Positions 16,437 to 25,183 of a stretch of DNA of 60,033 bases are shown here, one piece after another. Position 1 is the first letter of the stretch. The number at the start of each line of letters is the position of its first letter. Position numbers and translations under genes: made by a program. Below the pieces are notes generated by a model that saw only the letters and a list, made by a program, of their open reading frames with translations, had not been told where the DNA came from and did no database searches. Origin of the DNA: Flavobacteriales bacterium (lineage in GTDB: Bacteria > Bacteroidota > Bacteroidia > Flavobacteriales_E > Vicingaceae); assembly GCA_020435335.1 (NCBI GenBank), contig JAGQZT010000053.1, forward strand, positions 1-60,033, read 5' to 3'.

Positions 16437-17800
16437 TGTCTAAAAACCTCATCCAGAAATACAACATTGCCGGTCCGCGGTATACCAGTTACCCAACCGT
16501 TCCCTTTTGGGATGAGTTAGGGATCGCTTACGACATCTGGACCGCATCCGTGAAACGATCTTTTCAGGAATCGAATGCCGAAGAAGGCATCAGCATCTAC
16601 ATCCATTTGCCTTTCTGCGAAAACCTGTGCACCTTCTGCGGCTGCCACAAACGCATCACCAAACAGCACGGTGTGGAACAACCCTACGTTGATACCCTCC
16701 TCAAAGAATGGCAACTTTACTGTGACCTGTTCGATGAAAAACCACGCATCAAGGAACTGCATTTGGGTGGTGGAACACCTACATTCTTCAGCCCGGAAAA
16801 CCTGGCCAGACTGATCAACGGCATCATGGCCACAGCCGAAAAATGCGACGATTACGAATTCAGTTTTGAGGCTCACCCGAACAACACAACCAAAGCCCAT
16901 TTGCAAACGCTATACGACCTCGGGTTCCGAAGAAACAGTTTCGGGGTACAGGATTACGACGAGCAGGTTCAGCAAACCATCAACCGCATCCAGCCCTTCG
17001 AAAAGGTGAAAGCCGCCACAGACCTGTCGCGCGAGATCGGCTATACGTCCATCAGCCACGACCTCGTCTTCGGCCTGCCACACCAAACGAAAGATAGCAT
17101 CATCAACACCATCAACCTCACCAAAAGCCTGAAGCCCGACCGCATTGCTTTTTACAGTTATGCCCACGTGCCGTGGATCAAAGGGGTCGGACAACGCGGT
17201 TACGACGAGAACGACCTGCCTACGGCCGACGAAAAACGGGTGCTTTACGAAAGTGGCAAGCAACTCTTAGGCGAACTGGGGTATGTTGAGATTGGTATGG
17301 ATCATTTTGCCCTGCCCACCGATTCGTTGTATCAGGCCATGGAAAACAAGAGCCTGCATAGGAATTTTATGGGTTATACTGCAGGAACCACCCAACTGAT
17401 GATCGGTTTGGGCATGAGCTCCATCAGCGACAGCTGGTACAGTTTTGCACAGAACAACAAAACCGTGGAGGAATACACCGAGATCGTGAATCAGGGCCGT
17501 ATTCCGATCTTCCGGGGGCACGACCTGAATGCCGAAGACCTGGTGATCCGGAGACACATCCTCAACATCATGTGTCATTTTGAAACGAGCTGGGAGAGCC
17601 CGGAGATGCAGTTCCCCGAATTGTCCGAATGTCTGGAACGTTTACAGGAAATGGAGCAGGACGGACTGGTTCACCTCACCGAAACCGGACTGAGCCTACC
17701 CGAACACGCCAGGCCTTTTGTGCGGAATATCTGTATGGCTTTTGATCTGCGATTGATTCGGAACCAACCGAAAACGCGGATTTTTTCGATGACGATTTAA
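16436..17800 (+). CDS. hemN: oxygen-independent coproporphyrinogen III oxidase
   Basis: This 454-aa radical SAM enzyme carries the CxxxCxxCxC motif C61, C65, C68 and C70 within H-L-P-F-C-E-N-L-C-T-F-C-G-C. It also has the upstream Y-N-I-A-G-P-R-Y-T-S-Y-P-T-V segment specific to HemN and the glycine-rich L-G-G-G-T-P-T. It oxidatively decarboxylates two propionates of coproporphyrinogen III in heme synthesis. True HemN is separated from the heme chaperone HemW by the fourth cysteine and the N-terminal segment, both present here. It ends the gldB-gldC operon. Confidence 0.93.
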   Translation: MSKNLIQKYNIAGPRYTSYPTVPFWDELGIAYDIWTASVKRSFQESNAEEGISIYIHLPFCENLCTFCGCHKRITKQHGVEQPYVDTLLKEWQLYCDLFDEKPRIKELHLGGGTPTFFSPENLARLINGIMATAEKCDDYEFSFEAHPNNTTKAHLQTLYDLGFRRNSFGVQDYDEQVQQTINRIQPFEKVKAATDLSREIGYTSISHDLVFGLPHQTKDSIINTINLTKSLKPDRIAFYSYAHVPWIKGVGQRGYDENDLPTADEKRVLYESGKQLLGELGYVEIGMDHFALPTDSLYQAMENKSLHRNFMGYTAGTTQLMIGLGMSSISDSWYSFAQNNKTVEEYTEIVNQGRIPIFRGHDLNAEDLVIRRHILNIMCHFETSWESPEMQFPELSECLERLQEMEQDGLVHLTETGLSLPEHARPFVRNICMAFDLRLIRNQPKTRIFSMTI

Positions 17801-17835
17801 TACCATATTGTTAGTTGAATCGTTATTATGATAAA

Positions 17836-18570
17836 ATGATGAAGCTCCTTTTAATATTAAATACTTTACTCCTTTCTAGCGTCGTTCTCGGTCAATCTCA
17901 ACAACACAAAGATAAATTCAGAGAACTTGAGCCGGATATCTGGATGGGTATCTGGGATGCTGAACATTCAAGTAATACTATTAAATTTGATACAATAGGA
18001 TATGATGACATTCCCAAAAATCTGGACTTTAGAGGAACTGTTGTTGAGGCTATCAAGTGGACTGACTTAAGCGGGGTGAACATCCTAATTCAAACCGTTA
18101 CAGGGCATTTTAATTGGAAAGATTATCATGAAAACTCCGACGAATACATGATCCAAGACAAATCAGAACTTTATGCATACCTCTTCACTAAGAAACCAGG
18201 GAAAAAGGATTTTATTAAAATATGGAGAATCTATGATTACACCGAATGTTTTGGTGTTGATTGGTTTACAGGGTTTATTCCTAAAGCAACCACAATAACC
18301 GATCTGGATAATGATGGAGTATCCGAAATTTCCGTGCCCTATGTTTCTATCTGTAGAGGAGGTGTAGACCCTGGAACGATGAAAATCATAATGTATGAAG
18401 GTGATTCAAAATATGCCTTACGAGGTTTAACCATGACTTTTTGTTCCGATCAAAACAAAGTGGAAGGAACCTACACTCCCAGTAAAAATCTTGAATCAAA
18501 TCCATTATTTATGGAATTCCTAAACAACCGTTGGGAAGCTCATAAGTGTGAAAGAGATAGATTTTATTAG
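17836..18570 (+). CDS. secreted protein of unknown function, AT-rich gene
   Basis: This protein of 244 aa (counting from ATG 17836; a second ATG follows at 17839) has a signal peptide ending in V-L-G-Q. The rest is beta-rich and includes a calcium-loop-like T-D-L-D-N-D-G-V-S-E-I (about residues 162-172), as seen in FG-GAP and related surface proteins, plus a cysteine near the C-terminus. It may belong to a loosely defined Bacteroidota family of such proteins; I cannot assign a function. Base composition is visibly more AT-rich than its neighbours, with A/T-ending codons throughout. This suggests recent acquisition. An upstream TTG at 17815 is less likely. Confidence 0.75.
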   Translation: MMKLLLILNTLLLSSVVLGQSQQHKDKFRELEPDIWMGIWDAEHSSNTIKFDTIGYDDIPKNLDFRGTVVEAIKWTDLSGVNILIQTVTGHFNWKDYHENSDEYMIQDKSELYAYLFTKKPGKKDFIKIWRIYDYTECFGVDWFTGFIPKATTITDLDNDGVSEISVPYVSICRGGVDPGTMKIIMYEGDSKYALRGLTMTFCSDQNKVEGTYTPSKNLESNPLFMEFLNNRWEAHKCERDRFY

Positions 18571-18587
18571 AACAGACTCAGACTCTA

Positions 18588-19901
18588 CTACCTCTTTATT
18601 AACTTATCATAAACCACCCGCTTCGCCAATATCGTCTGGCTTATACCCCGGGCTAACACGAAGGTAATCATCGCCAGCCACACCCCGTGGTTTCCGAACA
18701 GGTGCTCAAAACCATAGAATGCTCCGATAAAAATAATCGTTGCCAACAGCATGGTATTCCGCATCGCTTTCGAGGAGGTGAGTCCGATATAAACCCCATC
18801 CCAAACAAAGGGAATCACACTCACCAACGGGAAGATGATGAGCCAGATCAGGTAATCCATCGCCACCTGAATCACCTGCTGTTGGTCAGTCAGAACCGAC
18901 AAGATCTCAAACCCAAACAGCCAGTACGCCAGTCCGTACAACAACCCCAACCCGAAGCCCCAGTAAAAACAATAGCGGATGGCCTGACGAAGCCGCGTTG
19001 GATCACCTGCCCCGAAGTATTTCCCGCTGATGGATTCCGCCGCATAGGCAAACCCGTCGATGCCGTAAGCTGCTATCGCAATGAATTCAAGCAACAGGAT
19101 GTTCGCCGCTCCAATAAGTTCACTTTCCCGGGCACTCATCACCTTAAAAAAGGATAGCGCAAAGATCAGGCACAGGGTCCGGATGAGGATGTCGGTATTA
19201 ACCAAAATAAAACGCTTCATAGCCTGAATCTCAACGATATTTTGAAAGGCTTCCCGGGTTAGCTCCTGCCGGTAATAACCCAGAAAAAAGAGAACAGCCA
19301 CCACAAATCCGGTGTATTGTGCCACAACGGTTCCCAGCGCAACGCCTTCGGTTTCCATACCTCCGGCAGTAACCAGGTAATAACTGAGCCCGGCATTCAG
19401 GAAGTTTACCAGGATGGTAATGATCATGGGAATGGTGGCATTCTGTTTCCCCAGGAACCATCCGACAAAAGCATAAAGTCCGATGGTGGCCGGGGCAGCA
19501 TAAATCCGGATCCGGAAATAATCGCTCACCTGCTGATTTACGGCATCACTTCCGTCGATCGCGTACAAGGCCAGGTTCAGCAAAGGCGTTTGAAAAAGAA
19601 TAAGTAAAAGAGCCCCACCGAATGCAATCAGCAGTCCCCGGAAAAGCAACCGGTACGATTCCGGCACATTTTTCCGTCCGACTTCCTGGGCCGTCATGCC
19701 GGTCATGCCCATACGCAGAAACCCGAATGCCCAGTACATGAAATTGAAGATCATCACACCAAAACCGATGGCCAGAATATACGAACCGCTACCCAGGTGT
19801 CCCATCAGGGCAACATCGACCATGCTGACGACCGGAACGGACAAGTTGGCCAGAATGTTCGGAATAGCGAGTTTGAGTATTTCCCTGTTCAAGTTATTCA
19901 T
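18588..19901 (-). CDS. MATE family efflux transporter (DinF-like)
   Basis: This 437-aa inner-membrane protein has about 12 hydrophobic segments in two halves. The N-terminus L-A-I-P-N-I-L-A-N-L-S-V-P and the M-G-H-L-G-S after helix 2 are the usual MATE openings, closest to the DinF subgroup. The family uses a proton or sodium gradient to expel cationic compounds. Its substrate cannot be read from sequence. It converges on the AT-rich orphan gene with a 17-bp gap. Confidence 0.9.
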   Translation of the reverse strand: MNNLNREILKLAIPNILANLSVPVVSMVDVALMGHLGSGSYILAIGFGVMIFNFMYWAFGFLRMGMTGMTAQEVGRKNVPESYRLLFRGLLIAFGGALLLILFQTPLLNLALYAIDGSDAVNQQVSDYFRIRIYAAPATIGLYAFVGWFLGKQNATIPMIITILVNFLNAGLSYYLVTAGGMETEGVALGTVVAQYTGFVVAVLFFLGYYRQELTREAFQNIVEIQAMKRFILVNTDILIRTLCLIFALSFFKVMSARESELIGAANILLLEFIAIAAYGIDGFAYAAESISGKYFGAGDPTRLRQAIRYCFYWGFGLGLLYGLAYWLFGFEILSVLTDQQQVIQVAMDYLIWLIIFPLVSVIPFVWDGVYIGLTSSKAMRNTMLLATIIFIGAFYGFEHLFGNHGVWLAMITFVLARGISQTILAKRVVYDKLIKR

Positions 19902-19945
19902 ATTAAGTTTGATGGGGCAAAATATTAAATTAGTCTAATAATTTT

Positions 19946-19974
19946 TTGCTTTCTATGCGAAATAACTACATTTA
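19946..19974 (+). promoter_or_regulatory. candidate promoter for the YD-like lipoprotein gene
   Basis: TTG at 19946-19948, an 18-base spacer, then TACATTTA at 19967-19974 resemble the Bacteroidota TTG-N19-TAnnTTTG promoter with one mismatch. The ATG follows at 20000. Confidence 0.45.
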
Positions 19975-19999
19975 AGCTGCTAAACCTATCCGATCGTAT

Positions 20000-20770
20000 A
20001 TGAAATACACATATCTCCTTGCTGTTTTACTGGTTATTGTCTCGTGTAAGACCACGACTACAACCGATAGCAACACGCCGGACTCCAATACAGACTGGCA
20101 CAAACTGAACCTGAAGGGGAACGTGAAAGCCATCAAGGAAATTAAATTCCTGGCTGTTGACAACTTCAGCGAGATTCAGAATGGCGAGAAAGTGAAACAC
20201 ATTTACAACAAGGAGTATTTATTCAATCTGGATGGCTATAAAATCGAGCAGAACGATTACGTTCCCGACGGAACACTGGCTAACCGGATCATGTACTTGC
20301 ATCAGGACAACAAACTGGTGGAGTATAATGAGTATGATTCGCAGGGCATGCTTTTCGGAACGGGAAAATACGAACTGGATGCCGACGGATTCCCGAAAAA
20401 ACTGAACTACAAAACCAATGACGGACGCTATAACTGGTCGGAAACTTACGTCTACAACCAGCACCACAAAGTGGCCGAGGTGAATCACTTCAATGCTGAA
20501 AGCGTACTGGAATCCAAAGAAGTTTACAAATACGATGAAAACGGTTTGCTGACAGAGAGTGAACTATACAAGGACAAGAAGCTGATCACGAAAAATACGT
20601 ACATGAACGACAAAGGGGGCAGCAACACGGAACTGCAGTACAGCGGGGATTCGTCGGTATACACCTACATCTACAACTTCGACAACAAGGGCAACTGGAT
20701 CAAGAAAATCGTTTTCGAGAACAACAACCCCAGCGGCATCCTGATCCGGGAGATTGAATACTTCAATTAA
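20000..20770 (+). CDS. lipoprotein with YD/RHS-like repeats
   Basis: This 256-aa protein has a clear lipobox V-I-V-S-C at Cys16, followed by a Thr/Ser-rich spacer. From about residue 35 there are five or six short beta repeats of roughly 25 aa with a Y-x-Y-D/N-x-x-G core (for example Y-K-Y-D-E-N-G-L-L-T-E-S), like simple YD repeats that wind into a beta sheet. No enzyme motif is seen. It is probably an outer-membrane or surface lipoprotein of unknown role, transcribed alone, divergently from the MATE gene. Confidence 0.78.
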   Translation: MKYTYLLAVLLVIVSCKTTTTTDSNTPDSNTDWHKLNLKGNVKAIKEIKFLAVDNFSEIQNGEKVKHIYNKEYLFNLDGYKIEQNDYVPDGTLANRIMYLHQDNKLVEYNEYDSQGMLFGTGKYELDADGFPKKLNYKTNDGRYNWSETYVYNQHHKVAEVNHFNAESVLESKEVYKYDENGLLTESELYKDKKLITKNTYMNDKGGSNTELQYSGDSSVYTYIYNFDNKGNWIKKIVFENNNPSGILIREIEYFN

Positions 20771-20810
20771 GCTCCAATAAACATCCCGAAACAGCATAGT
20801 TACACCCTCT

Positions 20811-20818
20811 TAACTTTG
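20811..20818 (+). promoter_or_regulatory. candidate -7 box for the T9SS cargo gene
   Basis: TAACTTTG matches TAnnTTTG exactly, 67 bases before the ATG at 20885. A palindrome-containing stretch lies between it and the gene (about 20832-20852), so a regulated leader is possible. Confidence 0.4.
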
Positions 20819-20884
20819 CTTCTTCCACCTGAGGTTCTAATTTAATTAGGTTCGCAAAAATTACGTGCAACTTAAAAAATTAGA

Positions 20885-22753
20885 ATGATGAACAAAATTT
20901 ACCTTTTAGCTGTAGCTGCCTGCATCGGATCGGCGGCATTCGGACAGTACAAACTTAAAAATGCCCCAACACATGCAAAATTAGTTCATGACCATCAATT
21001 GGAGCCTACAAAAACTACCCACAAGGTTCAAAAAACTCCGGGAGCCGTGCTGTGGTCTGAAGATTTCACCGGGGGCTTTCCGGCCGGATGGACAATGAAT
21101 GACAATACCGGAAACAACTTCGACTGGGTGATCAACAATGGTCCGATCACGGCAACCTATACCAACGCGACGCCTATCGCATCGACGAGTGGAGGCAACC
21201 ACATGTTGTTGTTTGGCGATCAATACAATGCCACACCTCCTTACATCGATCAGGACACGTGGTTTCAGACCTCTGCCATCCCACTCAACGGCGAACCCAG
21301 TGTTTCCGTCAGGTTTCAACAAAAGTTCCGCTTATGTTGTGCAGGATCTTCAGAATTAAACCTGCTAGTAAGCACGGATCCGACATTCGCAACCAATGTA
21401 CAAACCTATGATGTCAGACAGAATGTGGCCATCAACGCGCAATCTGCCGACCCGATGCTCACAACGGTAAACATCACCAACATAGCAGGCGGACTAACCG
21501 GGAACATCTACCTCCGGTTTCACTGGCATTTAGGTGCCAGCCACTATTACTGGATGATTGACGACATCGAAGTGATTGAATCCTACGACAACGACATCAT
21601 TACCTTTCAGGAATACTACGGAGTATCCAGTGCTCCATACACCCGGATCCCGGTTTCACAAATCGCTCCCGTAGATTTTTCCATGCAGGCGACGAACGTT
21701 GGTGGAGCCAATCAGCAAAACACCATGTTAGCTGCTGATGTGAACAACGGGTTATTCACCGGATTCAGTGCACCGACAACTTTACTGGCTCAAGGACCAG
21801 GCGTATCCGTAATTCAGGCAACCGACAGCTTATTTACCACTACCTCATTCACTCCACCGACAACGATAGGCGTACCCTACACCGTTACTTTAACGGTTAG
21901 TTCGGACTCGGTAGACGTTACACCGGCAAACAACACCTTCGTTTTCAATCCGTTTGAAGTTTCCAGCCACGTGTATGCGATGGACGACTACGGCACCTCT
22001 CCCGGTTCGGGAGGAGGCCCGATTACTTCACCCATTCCGGAAGACGAATATGAGGCAGGCAACTACTTCGAATGTTTTGCCAACACCAATGCCGATTCCA
22101 TTTCCGTTTATGTCGATTCCGCAACGGATGTAGGTGCTGTGATCGATGTGGTTTTATACGAGCTTGTTATAAATGGAACCAACGGGTCATTCTCTCAGGT
22201 CGACCGATCCATCCCGGAATCAATCGCATCGAGCGACCTGGGCAGCATGAAGACCATCGAACTGATCACACACCCGGCATTAACTGCAGGAACCCTTTAT
22301 TTTGCTGCGGTTCATGCCTACGGTAGTGGCAATGATTTCTACTACGGTACCAGTGGCACATCACCGGATGCCGACAGCAAAGGAGGGCCTGTCAGTTTGA
22401 TTTTTTACCCCAGCCTGACCAATCCGAATACCGGGCAAGCTTTCTACACCACCCGGACACCGATGGTTCGGCTGCATGTTACTGCTCCGGTCGGAATTGA
22501 AGAAGCCGATCCGGATCAGGTTCACTTCGAGGTCTATCCGAACCCAAGTCGTGGTGAGTTCACCCTCACCCTGACCTCTGAACAAGCAGAGAACAAATCT
22601 GTTGTGATCAAAAACGCACTCGGACAGGAAGTCCTGAACAAAACCATTCGTGTGTTTGGAGAAACCACCGAAACAATCTCACTATCCGATTACAGTAAAG
22701 GAATTTACTTCCTGAGTGTCGGACAGGAAACTATAAAACTCGTGGTGGAATAA
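20885..22753 (+). CDS. T9SS type A sorting domain-containing secreted protein
   Basis: This 622-aa protein has a signal peptide ending in A-F-G-Q near residue 21. A beta-sandwich domain at about 52-210 opens with W-S-E-D-F-T-G-G-F-P-A-G-W, as in cleaved-adhesin/MAM-like domains of Bacteroidota surface proteins. Two Ig-like or jelly-roll stretches follow. The last about 80 residues are a T9SS type A sorting domain: F-E-V-Y-P-N-P-S-R-G-E-F, then N-A-L-G-Q-E-V, then Y-S-K-G-I-Y-F-L-S-V and a terminal K-L-V-V-E. It would be exported by the Por secretion system and attached to the cell surface. The substrate or ligand is unknown. Confidence 0.9.
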   Translation: MMNKIYLLAVAACIGSAAFGQYKLKNAPTHAKLVHDHQLEPTKTTHKVQKTPGAVLWSEDFTGGFPAGWTMNDNTGNNFDWVINNGPITATYTNATPIASTSGGNHMLLFGDQYNATPPYIDQDTWFQTSAIPLNGEPSVSVRFQQKFRLCCAGSSELNLLVSTDPTFATNVQTYDVRQNVAINAQSADPMLTTVNITNIAGGLTGNIYLRFHWHLGASHYYWMIDDIEVIESYDNDIITFQEYYGVSSAPYTRIPVSQIAPVDFSMQATNVGGANQQNTMLAADVNNGLFTGFSAPTTLLAQGPGVSVIQATDSLFTTTSFTPPTTIGVPYTVTLTVSSDSVDVTPANNTFVFNPFEVSSHVYAMDDYGTSPGSGGGPITSPIPEDEYEAGNYFECFANTNADSISVYVDSATDVGAVIDVVLYELVINGTNGSFSQVDRSIPESIASSDLGSMKTIELITHPALTAGTLYFAAVHAYGSGNDFYYGTSGTSPDADSKGGPVSLIFYPSLTNPNTGQAFYTTRTPMVRLHVTAPVGIEEADPDQVHFEVYPNPSRGEFTLTLTSEQAENKSVVIKNALGQEVLNKTIRVFGETTETISLSDYSKGIYFLSVGQETIKLVVE

Positions 22754-22767
22754 TTTACCTCTAGCAG

Positions 22768-22802
22768 AAAAAAGCCCGATTAGCAATCTAATCGGGCTTT
22801 TT
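22768..22802. terminator. bidirectional Rho-independent terminator
   Basis: A perfect 10-bp stem (GCCCGATTAG / CTAATCGGGC) with loop CAAT is flanked by six A on the left and five T on the right. It can stop both the T9SS cargo gene (plus) and yqeY (minus), whose stop codons lie 14 bases before and 5 bases after it. Confidence 0.93.
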
Positions 22803-22807
22803 AATTA

Positions 22808-23257
22808 TTAATTCCCTAATCCTTCTTTCACCAGGGCCGAGATCAATTTTCCGTCGGCTTTACCCTTGAGCTTACCCATCAAAGGCCCCATCACTTTACC
22901 CATATCCTGAGGACCGGATGCTCCAACCTGTGCAATGGTTTCCTGAACCACTTTACGGACTTCATCCTCACTCATCTGCTCAGGCAAATAGGCACTCAAC
23001 ACGCCGATTTGAAAATCCTCATCGGCAGCGAGGTCTTCACGCCCCTGCTCCTTGAAGATCGTTGAGGCATCTTTTCGTTGCTTTACCAGTTTCTGAATGA
23101 TGTCCTGGGCAGTTTCATCGGTAATCTCTCCACTACCGCCTTTTGTTGCTTCCAGCATTAAAGCCGATTTGATTGCTCTTAAGGCTTCCAGTTTTTCTTT
23201 TTCTTTCGCCAACATGGCTTTTTTGATGTCGTTATTGATCTGTTCTGTTAAACTCAT
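22808..23257 (-). CDS. yqeY: GatB/YqeY domain-containing protein
   Basis: This 149-aa soluble all-helical protein matches YqeY: L-E-A-L-R-A-I-K-S-A early, then I-Q-K-L-V-K-Q-R-K-D-A, I-G-V-L-S-A-Y-L-P-E-Q, and a final G-P-L-M-G-K-L-K-G-K-A-D-G-K. The domain resembles the tail of GatB amidotransferase, but the role of the free protein is not settled. Placement directly after ftsZ is a conserved Bacteroidota arrangement. It lies beyond the ftsZ terminator and so may have its own promoter. Confidence 0.9.
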   Translation of the reverse strand: MSLTEQINNDIKKAMLAKEKEKLEALRAIKSALMLEATKGGSGEITDETAQDIIQKLVKQRKDASTIFKEQGREDLAADEDFQIGVLSAYLPEQMSEDEVRKVVQETIAQVGASGPQDMGKVMGPLMGKLKGKADGKLISALVKEGLGN

Positions 23258-23270
23258 GGGTATCTATAAA

Positions 23271-23306
23271 TTAAAAGGTCGCTTCAAAATTACGAAGAAG
23301 CGACCT
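23271..23306 (-). terminator. Rho-independent terminator after ftsZ
   Basis: A 10-bp stem AGGTCGCTTC / GAAGCGACCT with an 11-base loop is followed on the minus strand by TTTTAATTT. It lies 27 bases beyond the ftsZ stop and marks the end of the main dcw operon. Confidence 0.82.
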
Positions 23307-23332
23307 AATAATAAACTTATTTCAAATTCAAA

Positions 23333-25162
23333 CTAATCTACATTATCATGTAAGAACGAATTGTCGTCATTCAACTTCGGTTTTCCTTCTTCGTCTTCAG
23401 ACAACGTAAACCTGGAAATGTTGCTTTCCGATGAATGAGGTGTTTCATTCAGGTTGATCTTTCTGCGCTTGTAAGCAGGCTCTTTTTCCAGATCATTGAT
23501 GCCGGAAGGGGTTTTCATTTTCATCCCCAGTTCCTTGATGCGCATCACACGTTCCTGAGATCTTTTCAACTGCTCTTCATCCGGAATCCGGTTGGTGTAT
23601 ACCGGACCATCTTCCAGTTCGTCTTCGATGTTGTAATCTTCTTCTACTTTAAAATCGGGCTTTCTGGACAAGGTCATTTCATCCTCAGGGGCGTTTACCT
23701 CTTCGTTGGTGATGTCATCCGCCTCATTCGTAAAATCAGTCGATTCGTGAGTGAACTCCTCGATGGAATCGTCATCATTCAGGTTCCAAACGATCGTCTT
23801 ATTTTCTTCTGCAGGTGTTTCGTTGATAAAGGTATTTTCCTCTTCCCAGTTCTCTTCATTGGAAGATGCTTCGACCTCACCTTCATTGACCTGGCTCCAG
23901 TTCCACGACATCTCATCACGTTTAGCCTCGATTTCTTCTTCGTCATCTTCCAGGCTGAAAATCACACGATCTTCAGTTGACTCATCCGCTGTTGTGGTAT
24001 CTTCAAAATCCAGAGTAGGTTGTTCAACAACTTCTCTGGTAATAAGTGTAGGCTCTTCAATCGTATCTTCCGCTTCGGTTGTCGTTTCCGAAGTTGTTTC
24101 CGTTACTTCTTCATCAACCGGTTGAGTGATGGTTGTCGGAACATCAGTATCCAGAGCATACACTTTCTTTTCGGTTTTTTGACCAAAATCGTAGGAAACG
24201 GTATCGTTAGCACCGAATCCGGTAGCAATTACCGTAACGGCTACTTTATTCCCTAAGGTTTCATCAGTGCAATTACCCCAGATCACGTCTGCAGTTAAAC
24301 CTGCTTCATCCTGGATGTAATCGGTAATATCACCGATCTCGTCCATGGTGATCTCTTCATCTCCCGAAGAGATGTTCAACAACACGTATTTCGCTCCTTT
24401 AATTTCATTATCGTTCAGCAGTGGTGATGCCAGGGCTTTACTTACCGCTTCAACAGCTCTGTTCTCCCCTTCGGCGGTTGCTGACCCCATGATAGCAGTA
24501 CCTCCGTCTTTCATTACGGTTTGAACGTCTTTAAAGTCGGTATTAACATAACCGGTAACGGTAATGATCTCTGAAATGCCTTTGGCCGCAACTGTTAAAA
24601 TATCGTCGGCTTTGGCAAAAGCTTCACCCATTTTCAGGTTACCATACATCATACGCAATTTGTCGTTGTTGATGATCAACAGCGTATCCACCTGTCTTCG
24701 AAGCGCCTCAATCCCTTCATCGGCTTGTTGCTTTCTTCTTCTTCCCTCAAATGAGAACGGCATGGTAACGATACCTACCGTTAATACCCCCATTTCACGA
24801 GCGGCTTCAGCAATGATCGGTGCGGCACCTGTTCCGGTTCCACCACCCATTCCGGCAGTAATAAACACCATTTTGGTATTGTTTTGAAGAATGGCTTTTA
24901 CTGCTTCCACATCTTCGATGGCAGCATTTTTACCAACTTCAGGATTTGCTCCTGCTCCCAAACCTTCCGTTAGGGTAGTGCCTAACTGAATTTTATTCGG
25001 GATCGGGCTTTGATCCAAAGCTTGTGCATCGGTGTTGCAGATCACAAAATCTACTCCGGTAATGCCTTGATTGTACATGTGATTCACGGCATTGCTACCT
25101 CCACCACCAACTCCAATAACCTTGATTATTGATGCTTGATCTTTTGGCAAATCGAATTTCAT
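23333..25162 (-). CDS. ftsZ: cell division protein FtsZ
   Basis: This 609-aa tubulin homologue forms the Z-ring. The GTP-binding signature G-G-G-T-G-T-G is at residues 106-112, and the GTPase core occupies about 1-320. A very long, acidic, Glu/Thr-rich linker (about 340-560) follows. Two conserved tail motifs close the protein: P-A-Y-K-R-R-K-I-N-L and the final N-S-F-L-H-D-N-V-D, the Bacteroidota version of the C-terminal peptide that binds FtsA. E. coli FtsZ has 383 aa; the extra length is almost all linker. ftsZ is the last gene of the dcw operon, 21 bases after ftsA. Confidence 0.98.
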   Translation of the reverse strand: MKFDLPKDQASIIKVIGVGGGGSNAVNHMYNQGITGVDFVICNTDAQALDQSPIPNKIQLGTTLTEGLGAGANPEVGKNAAIEDVEAVKAILQNNTKMVFITAGMGGGTGTGAAPIIAEAAREMGVLTVGIVTMPFSFEGRRRKQQADEGIEALRRQVDTLLIINNDKLRMMYGNLKMGEAFAKADDILTVAAKGISEIITVTGYVNTDFKDVQTVMKDGGTAIMGSATAEGENRAVEAVSKALASPLLNDNEIKGAKYVLLNISSGDEEITMDEIGDITDYIQDEAGLTADVIWGNCTDETLGNKVAVTVIATGFGANDTVSYDFGQKTEKKVYALDTDVPTTITQPVDEEVTETTSETTTEAEDTIEEPTLITREVVEQPTLDFEDTTTADESTEDRVIFSLEDDEEEIEAKRDEMSWNWSQVNEGEVEASSNEENWEEENTFINETPAEENKTIVWNLNDDDSIEEFTHESTDFTNEADDITNEEVNAPEDEMTLSRKPDFKVEEDYNIEDELEDGPVYTNRIPDEEQLKRSQERVMRIKELGMKMKTPSGINDLEKEPAYKRRKINLNETPHSSESNISRFTLSEDEEGKPKLNDDNSFLHDNVD

Positions 25163-25183
25163 AATATGGGGTTTTTATAATTT

